Of a stretch of 29,827 bases of DNA, positions 7,579 to 12,906 are shown piece by piece; positions within the stretch are counted from its first letter, which is position 1; each line of letters starts with the position of its first letter. The stretch is from a virus. The stretch lies in the IMG/VR virus record IMGVR_UViG_3300030012_000311, positions 1 through 29,827 of that record; one strand, given 5' to 3'. The notes under the pieces were generated by a model, which saw nothing but the letters and a program-made list of their open reading frames with translations, was not told the DNA's origin and did not search any database. A program made the translations under genes and the position numbers.

Positions 7579-8589
7579 TTACAAAACCTTGTCTTTGTTT
7601 TTAACAACCCAATCACGAACATCAGGGTGAGACCTGAAGTCTGGGTTTTTAGCATAAATACCTTTCATAACCACAACCTGATACTCTTTTACAATTTGAT
7701 TTGTAACTTGCATCACGTTAGCTAGGTTCTGATCGGTCGCTCTAGACGCCAACGCTGTAGCCAATGCATACAACAATGCAGGATTGTTGTCACGCTTGTA
7801 CGTATGCGGATTAGCAATGAGCTTATCGATGTCAGGCAAGTCAGCTTTGATTTCGTGGTATGCCACAAACTCGCCAGCTGCACCTTCGCCAACCAACGAT
7901 GCGACTGCTGGAAACAGGTCATCTTTAGTTGGGTTAGTTGCCAACATTCTACTAACCATTGCCCACGCTCGAGGCGTTGGAAATGCATAGGCATCAGGAT
8001 CGAAAGACGATAACAAGTTAGCGCGATACGAAATAAACGCAATCACATCTTCGTTGATACCGTTCTGGAACGCCCATACTTTCCAATCATCAAGCGTAGG
8101 CTCTAGCTCAAAGTGGGCAAACCTGTTCTTCACAGGTGCAGGCATCTGATAAACAGCGGCAGAATCTGTCAGTCTGTTACCAGCGGCCACGATTGCCCAA
8201 CCAGGCGGTAACTCATAATTACCGATCTGTTTGTCAAGCAACAACTGCAAGAACGCATTCTGCGTTGCAGGCGGTGCTGTTGGAAACTCATCAATAAACA
8301 ATATGCCACGGCTGCCGTCCCGCTCTACGATTGGGAAGACGTCAGGCACAGCCCATGATGTGTAGCGATCACCGCTCTCTTTCTGACAGAGATACGGAAT
8401 GCCACGCACATCTACAGGGTCGAATAGATTTGCACGGAAATCTAGAATACCAATCTCTAGCTCTTTGGCTACTTGTCTTGGTATGTCTGATTTACCAATA
8501 CCTGGACTACCCCACACCATGGTGGGATCGCCAGTTGATATATTACGTTTAATCTGACGCATCAGATTACTTGGACTAGTTGATTGCAT
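7579..8589 (-). CDS. MoxR-type AAA+ ATPase
   Basis: A 336-residue single AAA+ module. Walker A is GSPGIGKS (27-34), Walker B GILFIDEF (95-102), sensor 1 VAAGNRL (134-140), and an arginine-finger candidate lies in PVKNRF (R156). PTPRAW further on fits the sensor 2 region of MoxR/RavA relatives. These ATPases form hexameric rings that remodel proteins together with VWA-domain partners, here the gene two positions downstream. AGGAGGTAATT precedes the ATG at 8589 exactly. Phage members are sometimes annotated CobS because of similarity to the cobalt chelatase ATPase subunit, but no cobalamin genes are present, so I do not use that name. Confidence 0.9.
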   Translation of the reverse strand: MQSTSPSNLMRQIKRNISTGDPTMVWGSPGIGKSDIPRQVAKELEIGILDFRANLFDPVDVRGIPYLCQKESGDRYTSWAVPDVFPIVERDGSRGILFIDEFPTAPPATQNAFLQLLLDKQIGNYELPPGWAIVAAGNRLTDSAAVYQMPAPVKNRFAHFELEPTLDDWKVWAFQNGINEDVIAFISYRANLLSSFDPDAYAFPTPRAWAMVSRMLATNPTKDDLFPAVASLVGEGAAGEFVAYHEIKADLPDIDKLIANPHTYKRDNNPALLYALATALASRATDQNLANVMQVTNQIVKEYQVVVMKGIYAKNPDFRSHPDVRDWVVKNKDKVL

Positions 8590-8619
8590 AATTACCTCCT
8601 ATACTTTTCAACATTTAAT

Positions 8620-9042
8620 TTACCACGAACACTCGTAGAAGACTTCTTTACCTTCTTCAATCCATTTGAGTGCTTTCTCACAGAACTCGAGATCCTGTTT
8701 TTTGTACTCACGCATGGAGTCTTCTTGGAACTGATGTCCCCAAAAGAAACCATCTGGGCAGAAGGGCAAGCTGTCTGTTTGCACAGCTTCTTGCAACTTG
8801 AGCACATCCTCTTTGGTGAGCATGAGAGGCACACAGTTGAAGTCTGAACCCATAACACCAAACGGCGTTTCTTCATCCTTCTTGCTGTGCCACAGCTCCA
8901 TCATAAACTGCTGAAGTCTGGCATGCTTGCGCCAATAGTATGGTGCCTCCATTCTGTCTCCAACATTATCTTTTATATCAACCACGTTTTCTGGTTGTTC
9001 TTTCTTAGGGTGTAAAAACCCTGCATTTGCATCTAATCCCAT
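8620..9042 (-). CDS. Conserved phage protein of unknown function, 140 aa
   Basis: Begins MGLDANAGFLHPKKEQ. The pattern YYWRKHARLQQFM, FNCVPLMLTKEDVLKL, PDGFFWG and LEFCEKALKWIEEGKEVFY matches a small family common in phages, including cyanophages, that I recall being annotated as phosphoglycerate kinase without real support. No known enzyme motif is visible. AGGAGGTAAATC precedes the ATG at 9042. It lies 30 bases upstream of the MoxR gene and follows a strong hairpin (9069-9084). Family recognition is good; function unknown. Confidence 0.8.
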   Translation of the reverse strand: MGLDANAGFLHPKKEQPENVVDIKDNVGDRMEAPYYWRKHARLQQFMMELWHSKKDEETPFGVMGSDFNCVPLMLTKEDVLKLQEAVQTDSLPFCPDGFFWGHQFQEDSMREYKKQDLEFCEKALKWIEEGKEVFYECSW

Positions 9043-9068
9043 GATTTACCTCCTTTGGTATAGATAAT

Positions 9069-9084
9069 GGGGGCCGAAGCCCCC
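9069..9084 (-). terminator. Stable hairpin with UUCG loop between two early genes
   Basis: Read on the minus strand this is GGGGGC-TTCG-GCCCCC, a 6-bp GC stem closed by the very stable C(UUCG)G tetraloop, followed by ATTATCT rather than a clear T run. It lies just after the stop of the 9091-9849 gene. It may be a weak terminator or attenuator, or a barrier protecting the upstream message. Confidence 0.55.
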
Positions 9085-9090
9085 GTTTGG

Positions 9091-9849
9091 TTAAGCAGCA
9101 TCAAACATACCTTTTGTATGCTCAGTTGTCTGCCTGTTGAGTGTATTAGCCACATGGACTGAACAGTCAGCATGTTGCTTGTAATTCCACTCGGCCAGTC
9201 TTTGCTGTCGTCTGACGACTTCTGTCTGAACACGCATAGTATTCAAAGACAGATCAGCTAGACCAAACTCAGTGCCGATGGTCTGGATAACTGCAGATAA
9301 CATACGAGCCTTACGACCAAGACCAAACATCTTGTCTTCACGCTCGATCAGCCACGTTGGTAGCTCATCTTCTGCAGAAACCTTAGCGGCCTCTTCCTTG
9401 TACTCATACGCAATAGCAGAGAACTCCGCCCAGGTACGAGTAGTAAGTTGCAACAAGTTGATACCTGTAGATTGTGGGTCAACCTCTAGCAATGGCATGA
9501 AACCATCAGCGACAGTCTTGACTTGCTTCTCAAAGTACTCACGTTCTTTGTCAGCCAACTCTGTATCTTCATTGTTGAATTGCATTTCTGTATCCTTCTT
9601 GGCATTGAATACCTTCATGATACCGTCAACTCTTGATTGCTGAAACGCTGGTGCGCCATCTGCATCAAGAGCATACTTTGCAAAATAGAAATCAGGTAGC
9701 TTCCTGGGTTCTTGTTTTGCTCTCTCCTCGGAGCCTACTGGGTCACCATTAGTATCTGGTGTGTACATAGACTCATCAGTCTTTAGCTCATTGACCAACT
9801 CTGGGCCGATCTCCTGATCAGCAGGGTCAAAGTGATTTGCATTCGCCAT
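9091..9849 (-). CDS. Hypothetical early protein, 252 aa
   Basis: Unrecognised, acidic, largely helical protein beginning MANANHFDPADQEIGPEL. No membrane segments, no cysteine clusters; one cysteine near the C-terminus. The middle (ADKEREYFEKQVKTVADG) is probably coiled coil. The ATG at 9849 has AGGAGGTAATT before it, the same leader as the MoxR gene. It overlaps the upstream gene by 23 bases and is separated from the next by a stable hairpin, so it may be made in larger amounts than genes below it. It could be a single-stranded DNA-associated protein by size and acidity, but I see no defining motif. Confidence 0.7.
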   Translation of the reverse strand: MANANHFDPADQEIGPELVNELKTDESMYTPDTNGDPVGSEERAKQEPRKLPDFYFAKYALDADGAPAFQQSRVDGIMKVFNAKKDTEMQFNNEDTELADKEREYFEKQVKTVADGFMPLLEVDPQSTGINLLQLTTRTWAEFSAIAYEYKEEAAKVSAEDELPTWLIEREDKMFGLGRKARMLSAVIQTIGTEFGLADLSLNTMRVQTEVVRRQQRLAEWNYKQHADCSVHVANTLNRQTTEHTKGMFDAA

Positions 9850-9988
9850 AATTACCTCCTTTGGCATTAGTTAAACATGTAAGTATCTTTTGATACTCAC
9901 ACAGATCATCATATTCAGCTCGCGAACGAGTTTCGCTCACTTCAGCTTTTTGTAGTACCTCATGGGGTACACTCACTTCTTCTAACAT
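9827..9988 (-). CDS. Small hypothetical protein, 53 aa
   Basis: Starts MLEEVSVPHEVLQKAEVSE, soluble and mostly helical. The ATG at 9988 follows AAGGAGGTAAGT; the longer in-frame start upstream has no ribosome site. It overlaps the next gene by 23 bases and is the first gene after hairpin element A (10036-10060), 47 bases away. No function can be assigned. Confidence 0.65.
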   Translation of the reverse strand: MLEEVSVPHEVLQKAEVSETRSRAEYDDLCEYQKILTCLTNAKGGNYGECKSL

Positions 9989-10035
9989 ACTTACCTCCTT
10001 GTAAATTAGATTAGAAACACATACACACACACTAA

Positions 10036-10060
10036 CTTTTTACATTTGTAATGGAAAAAG
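10036..10060. repeat. Hairpin element A of a five-member family
   Basis: On plus: CTTTTT, A, CATT, TGT (loop), AATG, G, AAAAAG. The six-base outer arms pair perfectly, A and G form a 1x1 mismatch, and CATT/AATG pair under a 3-base loop. The plus flank before it is ACACACACTAA, so the minus strand reads hairpin then TTAGTGTGTG. It lies 47 bases before the minus-strand gene starting at 9988. Confidence 0.7.
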
Positions 10061-10076
10061 TCTGAGCGTGTATCTG

Positions 10077-10228
10077 GCAGCGGGAGGGGCGCTGCAAACA
10101 CGGTTAACCGTGTTTAGCATAGGCCAACCCTATGCGGCAACGCCCGTGAGCTGCGATACACGCGAAGCACACCTGCAGGAGCACACCTGCAACCACCAAC
10201 ACATAAAGAGCCGACGCCAACGGCGTCG
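10077..10228. other. Gene-free region packed with palindromes
   Basis: Back-to-back inverted repeats fill this stretch: GCAGCG/CGCTGC (10077-10095), a perfect 20-bp palindrome with half AAACACGGTT (10096-10115), GCATAGG/CCTATGC (10117-10135) and CGACGCC/GGCGTCG (10212-10228). A 12-base direct repeat AGCACACCTGCA occurs at 10166-10177 and 10180-10191. Hairpins follow each other with almost no spacer. No convincing gene is present on either strand. It lies between the terminator at 10256 and hairpin element A, so it is upstream of the 9988 transcription unit. Regulatory RNA, protein-binding array or replication site are all possible. Confidence 0.6.
10166..10191. repeat. 12-base tandem direct repeat
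   Basis: AGCACACCTGCA appears at 10166-10177 and again at 10180-10191, a period of 14 bases. Only two copies; it lies within the palindrome-rich region. Confidence 0.7.
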
Positions 10229-10249
10229 ACCATATTGTTTCTTGTATAT

Positions 10250-10281
10250 AAAAAAAGGGGAACCAATGCACTGATTCCCCT
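10250..10281 (-). terminator. Rho-independent terminator, leftward
   Basis: On minus, AGGGGAA pairs with TTCCCCT (10256-10262 with 10275-10281; 12-base loop) and is followed at once by a run of seven T. This is the clearest terminator of the early region. It ends the unit that includes the genes at 10906, 10640 and 10450. Confidence 0.85.
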
Positions 10282-10297
10282 AATAGCAATTTACTCC

Positions 10298-10460
10298 AGT
10301 TAGTTATATGTGAAGATTTTACTAACTAAAAGCGGAAGGACGCCAATCGACTCTACATCATCCCCTACGACTTCACCGGGTGGCTGGAGGCTGATGAGTT
10401 TTTGACGCACGCGTCTACTAACTCATCAGCCGATGGCTGGGCGCGACGGTTAGCCGTCGC
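10298..10460. other. Gene-free stretch with three further hairpins
   Basis: AGTTAGT/ACTAACT (10298-10304 with 10321-10327), an 11-bp perfect stem GCTGATGAGTT/AACTCATCAGC (10390-10400 with 10420-10430) with an inner GACG/CGTC hairpin in its loop, and GCGACGG/CCGTCGC (10443-10449 with 10454-10460), which overlaps the stop codon of the minus gene ending at 10450. The sequence is visibly richer in G and C than the coding DNA around it. A plus-strand frame is open through here from about 10330 but has no ATG start and runs antisense into a better-supported gene, so I do not call it. Confidence 0.5.
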
Positions 10461-10650
10461 CCCAGGTTTTGAGGCGTTCTACTGCCTCAGCTTCAGACAT
10501 ATAGTCTGTGTATCGAGCCCAGGGCTCTTTACCTACATAGGTTTCGCCATCTTCCCATGTATACTGGACGGAGCACCAAGCTCCTATGTAATACCCAGCT
10601 GGTGTTGACATCACCTCTGCTGGGCCGATTGCAATAACTTTATCTTCCAT
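10450..10650 (-). CDS. Hypothetical protein, 66 aa
   Basis: Starts MEDKVIAIGPAEVMSTPAGYYI; a compact, beta-containing, tryptophan- and tyrosine-rich protein with EPWARYTDYMSEAEAVERLKTW near the end, a shape seen in small phage accessory proteins. AAAGGAG lies seven bases before the ATG at 10650. It overlaps the upstream gene by 11 bases, and a GC hairpin sits on its stop codon. Function unknown. Confidence 0.7.
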   Translation of the reverse strand: MEDKVIAIGPAEVMSTPAGYYIGAWCSVQYTWEDGETYVGKEPWARYTDYMSEAEAVERLKTWGDG

Positions 10651-10801
10651 TTTTAAACTCCTTTATGCTAGTTAAAGTTTCTTCTTTCCATGCTAGGAAG
10701 TCATACTTATCCCATGTAAGCATTTCTTCTACACATTTACCGTAGCTGATTCCCATGCCGAGCAAGAGGCCAGCTATAAATATAAATAATTCAATCATCA
10801 T
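10640..10801 (-). CDS. Small membrane-anchored protein, 53 aa
   Basis: Translation of the minus strand from 10801 gives MMIELFIFIAGLLLGMGISY, one N-terminal hydrophobic helix, followed by a soluble tail with KCVEEMLTWDKYDFLAWKEE and a basic end. AGGAG lies six bases before the first ATG; a second ATG follows at once (10798). The end overlaps the next start by 11 bases, typical of this operon. Likely a type I or III membrane peptide; function unknown. Confidence 0.65.
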   Translation of the reverse strand: MMIELFIFIAGLLLGMGISYGKCVEEMLTWDKYDFLAWKEETLTSIKEFKNGR

Positions 10802-10809
10802 TGGTACTC

Positions 10810-10913
10810 CTAGTTAAAAGTTGGGGGGCTTTCTCATTCCCCCCATGGATGTTCCGTAATCAACGCCCTGCGCTTTGCTACGTCCGCAGGATAACGTGCC
10901 AACTTTTAGCTAG
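10810..10913. ncRNA. Intergenic folded element with long closing stem
   Basis: CTAGTTAAAAGTTGG (10810-10824) pairs with CCAACTTTTAGCTAG (10899-10913): 15 bp with one pair that is G-U on plus-strand RNA and A-C on minus. Inside are CCTGCG/CGCAGG (10867-10872 with 10885-10890) and a six-G/six-C hairpin (10823-10828 with 10839-10844) that competes with the top of the closing stem. The whole looks like a three-way junction and begins on the stop codon of the 10906 gene. It may be a riboswitch-like or processing element, or an RNA made from the plus strand. Confidence 0.45.
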
Positions 10914-11112
10914 CTGGCGTAGCTGGAGTATCTTCCTGAACGAAGAAGATTACCTTCTCACCAGCTTTGATATCAAAGTCAGGATAGAAGTTCAAACCCT
11001 TGGCATGCGATACGCCAGAACCGACAGTAGCCAGTCTTGCTTGCTCTTTGCCAGTTTGCGGGTTCACAAAGTTACCTCTTTCAACTCTAGCTTTATATTT
11101 AACGTTACTCAT
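10906..11112 (-). CDS. Hypothetical protein, 68 aa
   Basis: Starts MSNVKYKARVERGNFVNPQT. Probably an all-beta small barrel (LATVGSGVS, DIKAGEKVIFFVQED) with a flexible Ala/Pro-rich tail. AGGAGGTAATT precedes the ATG at 11112. It is the first clear gene after hairpin element B (11179-11203, 66 bases away) and is followed by the folded element at 10810-10913. The architecture could suit an OB-like or Sm-like nucleic-acid binder, but no motif proves it. Confidence 0.7.
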   Translation of the reverse strand: MSNVKYKARVERGNFVNPQTGKEQARLATVGSGVSHAKGLNFYPDFDIKAGEKVIFFVQEDTPATPAS

Positions 11113-11131
11113 AATTACCTCCTAGGTATAA

Positions 11132-11426
11132 TTAACAAGAGACAAACCATTCATCTCTTTCATTTAAGTTCATGCTAGCCATGTACATTTGCAATGGACA
11201 TGGCCAACATAGGACAGTAGCTTCTCGGACATCCAACAGGAGCAGTCCGCCTCTGCCAATATACTTGCCGTATTCCTCTGGCTTAGCGACAAGAACGCTT
11301 TTTCCTCCCAACCAGGGGAAGTCAACCTCAGCAGAACGACGCGATATTCTTTAGCCTGCCAGTTTATCTACTCCGCTAGTAGACGCCGTACCACTTACGA
11401 TATGCTCGAGGATTTTGTCAACACAT
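11132..11426 (-). pseudogene. Possible broken gene with good start site but disrupted frame
   Basis: An ATG at 11426-11424 has GAGGAG six bases before it, yet its frame stops after two codons (ATG TGT TGA). The +1 frame reads on as VDKILEHIVSGTASTSG to an in-frame TAA (11351-11353), and the same frame is then open for 72 codons to 11132 with protein-like sequence (KPEEYGKYIGRGGLLLLDV). One inserted base and one stop would explain this, or a programmed shift at UGU-UGA-C. Against it: the last part overlaps hairpin element B. A separate 33-codon frame (11395-11496, MLNRLWVRLILLEL) overlaps the first part and is equally uncertain. Confidence 0.3.
11179..11203. repeat. Hairpin element B
   Basis: On plus: CCATGT, A, CATT, TGC (loop), AATG, G, ACATGG. 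Same geometry as element A with different but fully paired outer arms and the same A/G mismatch. Flank on minus is CTAGCATG, the least conserved of the five. It lies 66 bases before the minus start at 11112. Confidence 0.7.
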
Positions 11427-11511
11427 ACCGCACTCCTCTATCAATAGTAGGGATCAACTCAAGGAGAATCAGTCTCACCCATAACCTATTTAACATTTCA
11501 AGACACACTAG

Positions 11512-11536
11512 CCATAGCCATTTGCAATGGCTATGG
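11512..11536. repeat. Hairpin element C
   Basis: On plus: CCATAG, C, CATT, TGC (loop), AATG, G, CTATGG. Here the mismatch position is a C-G pair, so the stem is 11 bp, and an outer G-C pair extends it. Flank on minus is CTAGTGTGTC. It precedes the poorly understood stretch 11132-11500. Confidence 0.7.
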
Positions 11537-11543
11537 CCAGCGA

Positions 11544-11572
11544 GGCGACGGCCCAGGGCCGAGCCGAGCGCC
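11544..11572 (-). terminator. GC-rich hairpin after the SLOG gene
   Basis: GGCG (11544-11547) pairs with CGCC (11569-11572) around an inner CGGCC/GGCCG stem (11549-11553 with 11557-11561). It starts three bases after the stop of the 11575 gene on minus. No T run follows, so it may slow or stabilise rather than terminate. Confidence 0.4.
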
Positions 11573-11574
11573 GA

Positions 11575-11949
11575 TTAATATTCAAATACATGAACTTCAA
11601 GCCCTGCATTACGCGCAGTATCAATCATGTGCTTGGTGCCTCGGGATTTACCATCCCAGAAGGCCACCAACACATCGGCGTAATCTGCCATAAGACGATT
11701 ACGACGAGGGCCGGCTGATTTGCCATAAGCTGCCCAATCAGCTGGAAACTGAGTGATTTGCAAATCAAACTCTCTGGCGAAGCGCTCACCAAGCGCGTCT
11801 GCCCCACGGCAGGCGCCAGATACAATCTCTAGGCCTGTTTGTTCAGCGCCATTAAAGAACGCAAGATCAGGCTCAAGAAGATTCATGTAGTCAAGCAGTA
11901 GCCCATAATCATTAAAATCACGACCACCAGCAATAATCATTTTCAACAT
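11575..11949 (-). CDS. SLOG-superfamily (YspA/DUF2493-type) nucleotide-binding protein
   Basis: A 124-residue Rossmann-like protein with the DUF2493 signature: MIIAGGRDFNDY at the start, IVSGACRGADALGERFA (43-59), PADWAAYGKSAGPRRN and RLMADYADVLVAFWDG. SLOG proteins bind nucleotides or nucleotide-derived signals, and some relatives cleave cytokinin-type ribotides; members are frequent in phages, where their role is not settled. GGAG lies eight bases before the ATG at 11949. It appears to be a single-gene unit: hairpin element D lies 42 bases before the start and a GC hairpin follows the stop. Family call is firm; substrate unknown. Confidence 0.9.
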   Translation of the reverse strand: MLKMIIAGGRDFNDYGLLLDYMNLLEPDLAFFNGAEQTGLEIVSGACRGADALGERFAREFDLQITQFPADWAAYGKSAGPRRNRLMADYADVLVAFWDGKSRGTKHMIDTARNAGLEVHVFEY

Positions 11950-11991
11950 AATATATACTCCATATAATTAATTACACCTCCACACACACTA

Positions 11992-12016
11992 GCTCGACGA
12001 CCTGTGGTCGGCGTGC
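11992..12016. repeat. Hairpin element D
   Basis: On plus: GCTCGA, C, GACC, TGT (loop), GGTC, G, GCGTGC. Arms pair except for a T/T and an A/G mismatch; the mismatch sits one position further out than in the others. Flank on minus is TAGTGTGTGTGG. It lies 42 bases before the SLOG gene start at 11949. Confidence 0.65.
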
Positions 12017-12020
12017 TAAA

Positions 12021-12302
12021 TGTTCCACATGTTCCACATGGTTCCACGACAAGTGGAACACGATTAGCGTTACAACTGTGCGGGGTCAGAGGTCTGGTTC
12101 CACTGGTTCCACGTAGAATAGAACTTCGGACAACGAACATTCAACAACGAACCAGGGTCCGAGTTGATGTACTGCCAAGTTCCTCGTGGAACAACGGAAC
12201 CAACACCTCAGTAGCACGCACGCAACCCGCACGGCTACAACGCTAAACGCGGTTCCATGGACACGGGTGCCAACGGCACACTTCCGTGGAACCGATGGAA
12301 CC
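12021..12302. repeat. Cluster of GTTCCAC / GTGGAAC repeats in a gene-free region
   Basis: GTTCCAC occurs at 12022, 12031, 12041, 12097 and 12106; its complement GTGGAAC occurs at 12053, 12186 and 12286. Variants include GTTCCTC near 12178, GGAACC near 12197, GTTCCAT at 12252 and TGGAACC at 12296. The copies at 12041 and 12053 form an inverted pair with a 5-base gap. The octamer TGTTCCAC equals half of parS variants bound by ParB (TGTTCCAC-GTGGAACA), but no full parS and no parA/parB is visible. The region 12017-12360 has no convincing gene. An iteron array for a replication or partition protein is the best guess. Confidence 0.65.
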
Positions 12303-12352
12303 ACAAATGTGCACGTCGCAACCCGACGATGCACATTGATGATAGTAGTTTG

Positions 12353-12381
12353 AATAAAAAAGAAGGGGGCTGGACGCCCCC
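12353..12381 (-). terminator. Rho-independent terminator, leftward
   Basis: On minus, GGGGGC-GTCCA-GCCCCC (12365-12381) is followed by TTCTTTTTT. A strong intrinsic terminator for the gene at 12443-12652. It separates that unit from the GTTCCAC repeat region. Confidence 0.85.
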
Positions 12382-12442
12382 GGTAGTTAGGAAGAGAAGA
12401 GAAACTCTATGACAGAGTCTGGTAGGTGGAGTGTGTACTCGC

Positions 12443-12652
12443 TCATGACTTCTGAGCCAGTGGAAGTTTGCCTTGCTTAGGCTTACGAGTGGAAGCGTAC
12501 CCCTGAGCAATGGCGGAACCATACTTAACAGTAGTAGCTTTGAGTGAACCAACGCTGTCTTTGATAGACGATGTTGATATAGTATCGACGCCATTGTGAA
12601 TGGACGCTGTAACTGATCCGATGCCAGTTAATAGTTTTGTCATTATATTCAT
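12443..12652 (-). CDS. Hypothetical early protein, 69 aa
   Basis: Starts MNIMTKLLTGIGSVTASIHN; serine/threonine-rich, probably amphipathic helical, with a basic tail (STRKPKQGKLPLAQKS). GGAGG lies five bases before the ATG at 12652. It is the gene nearest the divergent control region, has hairpin element E 45 bases upstream and its own terminator downstream, so it should be among the first transcribed. Unknown function; small early phage proteins often act on host machinery, but nothing here shows that. Confidence 0.65.
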   Translation of the reverse strand: MNIMTKLLTGIGSVTASIHNGVDTISTSSIKDSVGSLKATTVKYGSAIAQGYASTRKPKQGKLPLAQKS

Positions 12653-12697
12653 ATTTACCTCCAATGAATTTAGTTAATAACACTTGAATACACACTA

Positions 12698-12723
12698 GCT
12701 CGTACATCTCTGATGGACGTAGC
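12698..12723. repeat. Hairpin element E
   Basis: On plus: GCTCGT, A, CATC, TCT (loop), GATG, G, ACG-T-AGC. Arms pair with one bulged T; the inner pair C-G replaces T-A of the others and remains paired. The A/G mismatch is kept. Flank on minus is TAGTGTGTATTC. It lies 45 bases before the start at 12652. Confidence 0.7.
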
Positions 12724-12835
12724 TTTTTTCAATACAAGGTTCCAATGAAGAGAACGACGACCGGCTTTTGACTTTGGAAAAAGGAGGGAGGAGTGGTGTC
12801 TGGTGATAGTAGTAACCAATGCGTGAGCGATATAG

Positions 12836-12894
12836 AGTATATTTTTCAAAAAAAATTTTCCCACAAAAAATTTACAAGTTATCCACACATGTGG
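12836..12894. other. Candidate replication origin: DnaA box beside AT-rich tract
   Basis: TTATCCACA at 12879-12887 is a perfect match to the strong DnaA box. Directly to its left lies an AT-rich tract (about 12841-12878) with A and T runs that would melt easily. CCACA/TGTGG (12883-12894) also forms a small inverted repeat. The site is in the divergent intergenic region between early and late genes, a usual place for a phage origin. TATACT on minus (12836-12841) could be a -10 for the leftward unit. Only one exact box is seen. Confidence 0.5.
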
Positions 12895-12900
12895 TATTTT
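12871..12900 (+). promoter_or_regulatory. Candidate late promoter, possibly giving a leaderless terS mRNA
   Basis: TTTACA (12871-12876), then 18 bases, then TATTTT (12895-12900). A start seven bases past the -10 would fall on the ATG at 12907. No Shine-Dalgarno sequence precedes that ATG, which fits a leaderless message. The promoter overlaps the DnaA box. Confidence 0.4.
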
Positions 12901-12906
12901 TAGCAT

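Noticed and set aside
7579-8589. Naming the AAA+ protein CobS (cobalt chelatase)
   Set aside because: Similarity is to the broad MoxR/CobS group only; there are no other cobalamin genes, so a metabolic role is not supported.
8592-8876. Minus-strand 94-codon frame
   Set aside because: It lies in another frame of the well-supported gene 8620-9042 and has no ribosome site.
10336-10608. Plus-strand open frame with protein-like sequence (LYIIPYDFTGWLEADEF)
   Set aside because: It has no ATG start or ribosome site and runs antisense through the minus gene 10450-10650, which has both. Palindromic, G+C-rich DNA can give such frames by chance.
10810-10913. Integron attC-like site
   Set aside because: The end sequences run in the wrong order for attC core sites, and no integron integrase is seen.
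12021-12302. GTTCCAC repeats as a CRISPR array
   Set aside because: Repeats are only seven bases, in both orientations and with irregular spacing; no cas genes are present.
12086-12594. Minus-strand open frames through the GTTCCAC repeat region and over the gene at 12443
   Set aside because: Composition is dominated by Val, Cys, Arg and Ser from the repeats, there are no ribosome sites, and they cross a clear terminator.
12670-12906. Minus-strand 78-codon frame in the divergent intergenic region
   Set aside because: No ribosome site, it runs through the AT-rich tract, DnaA box and hairpin element E, and the sequence does not look like a protein family.
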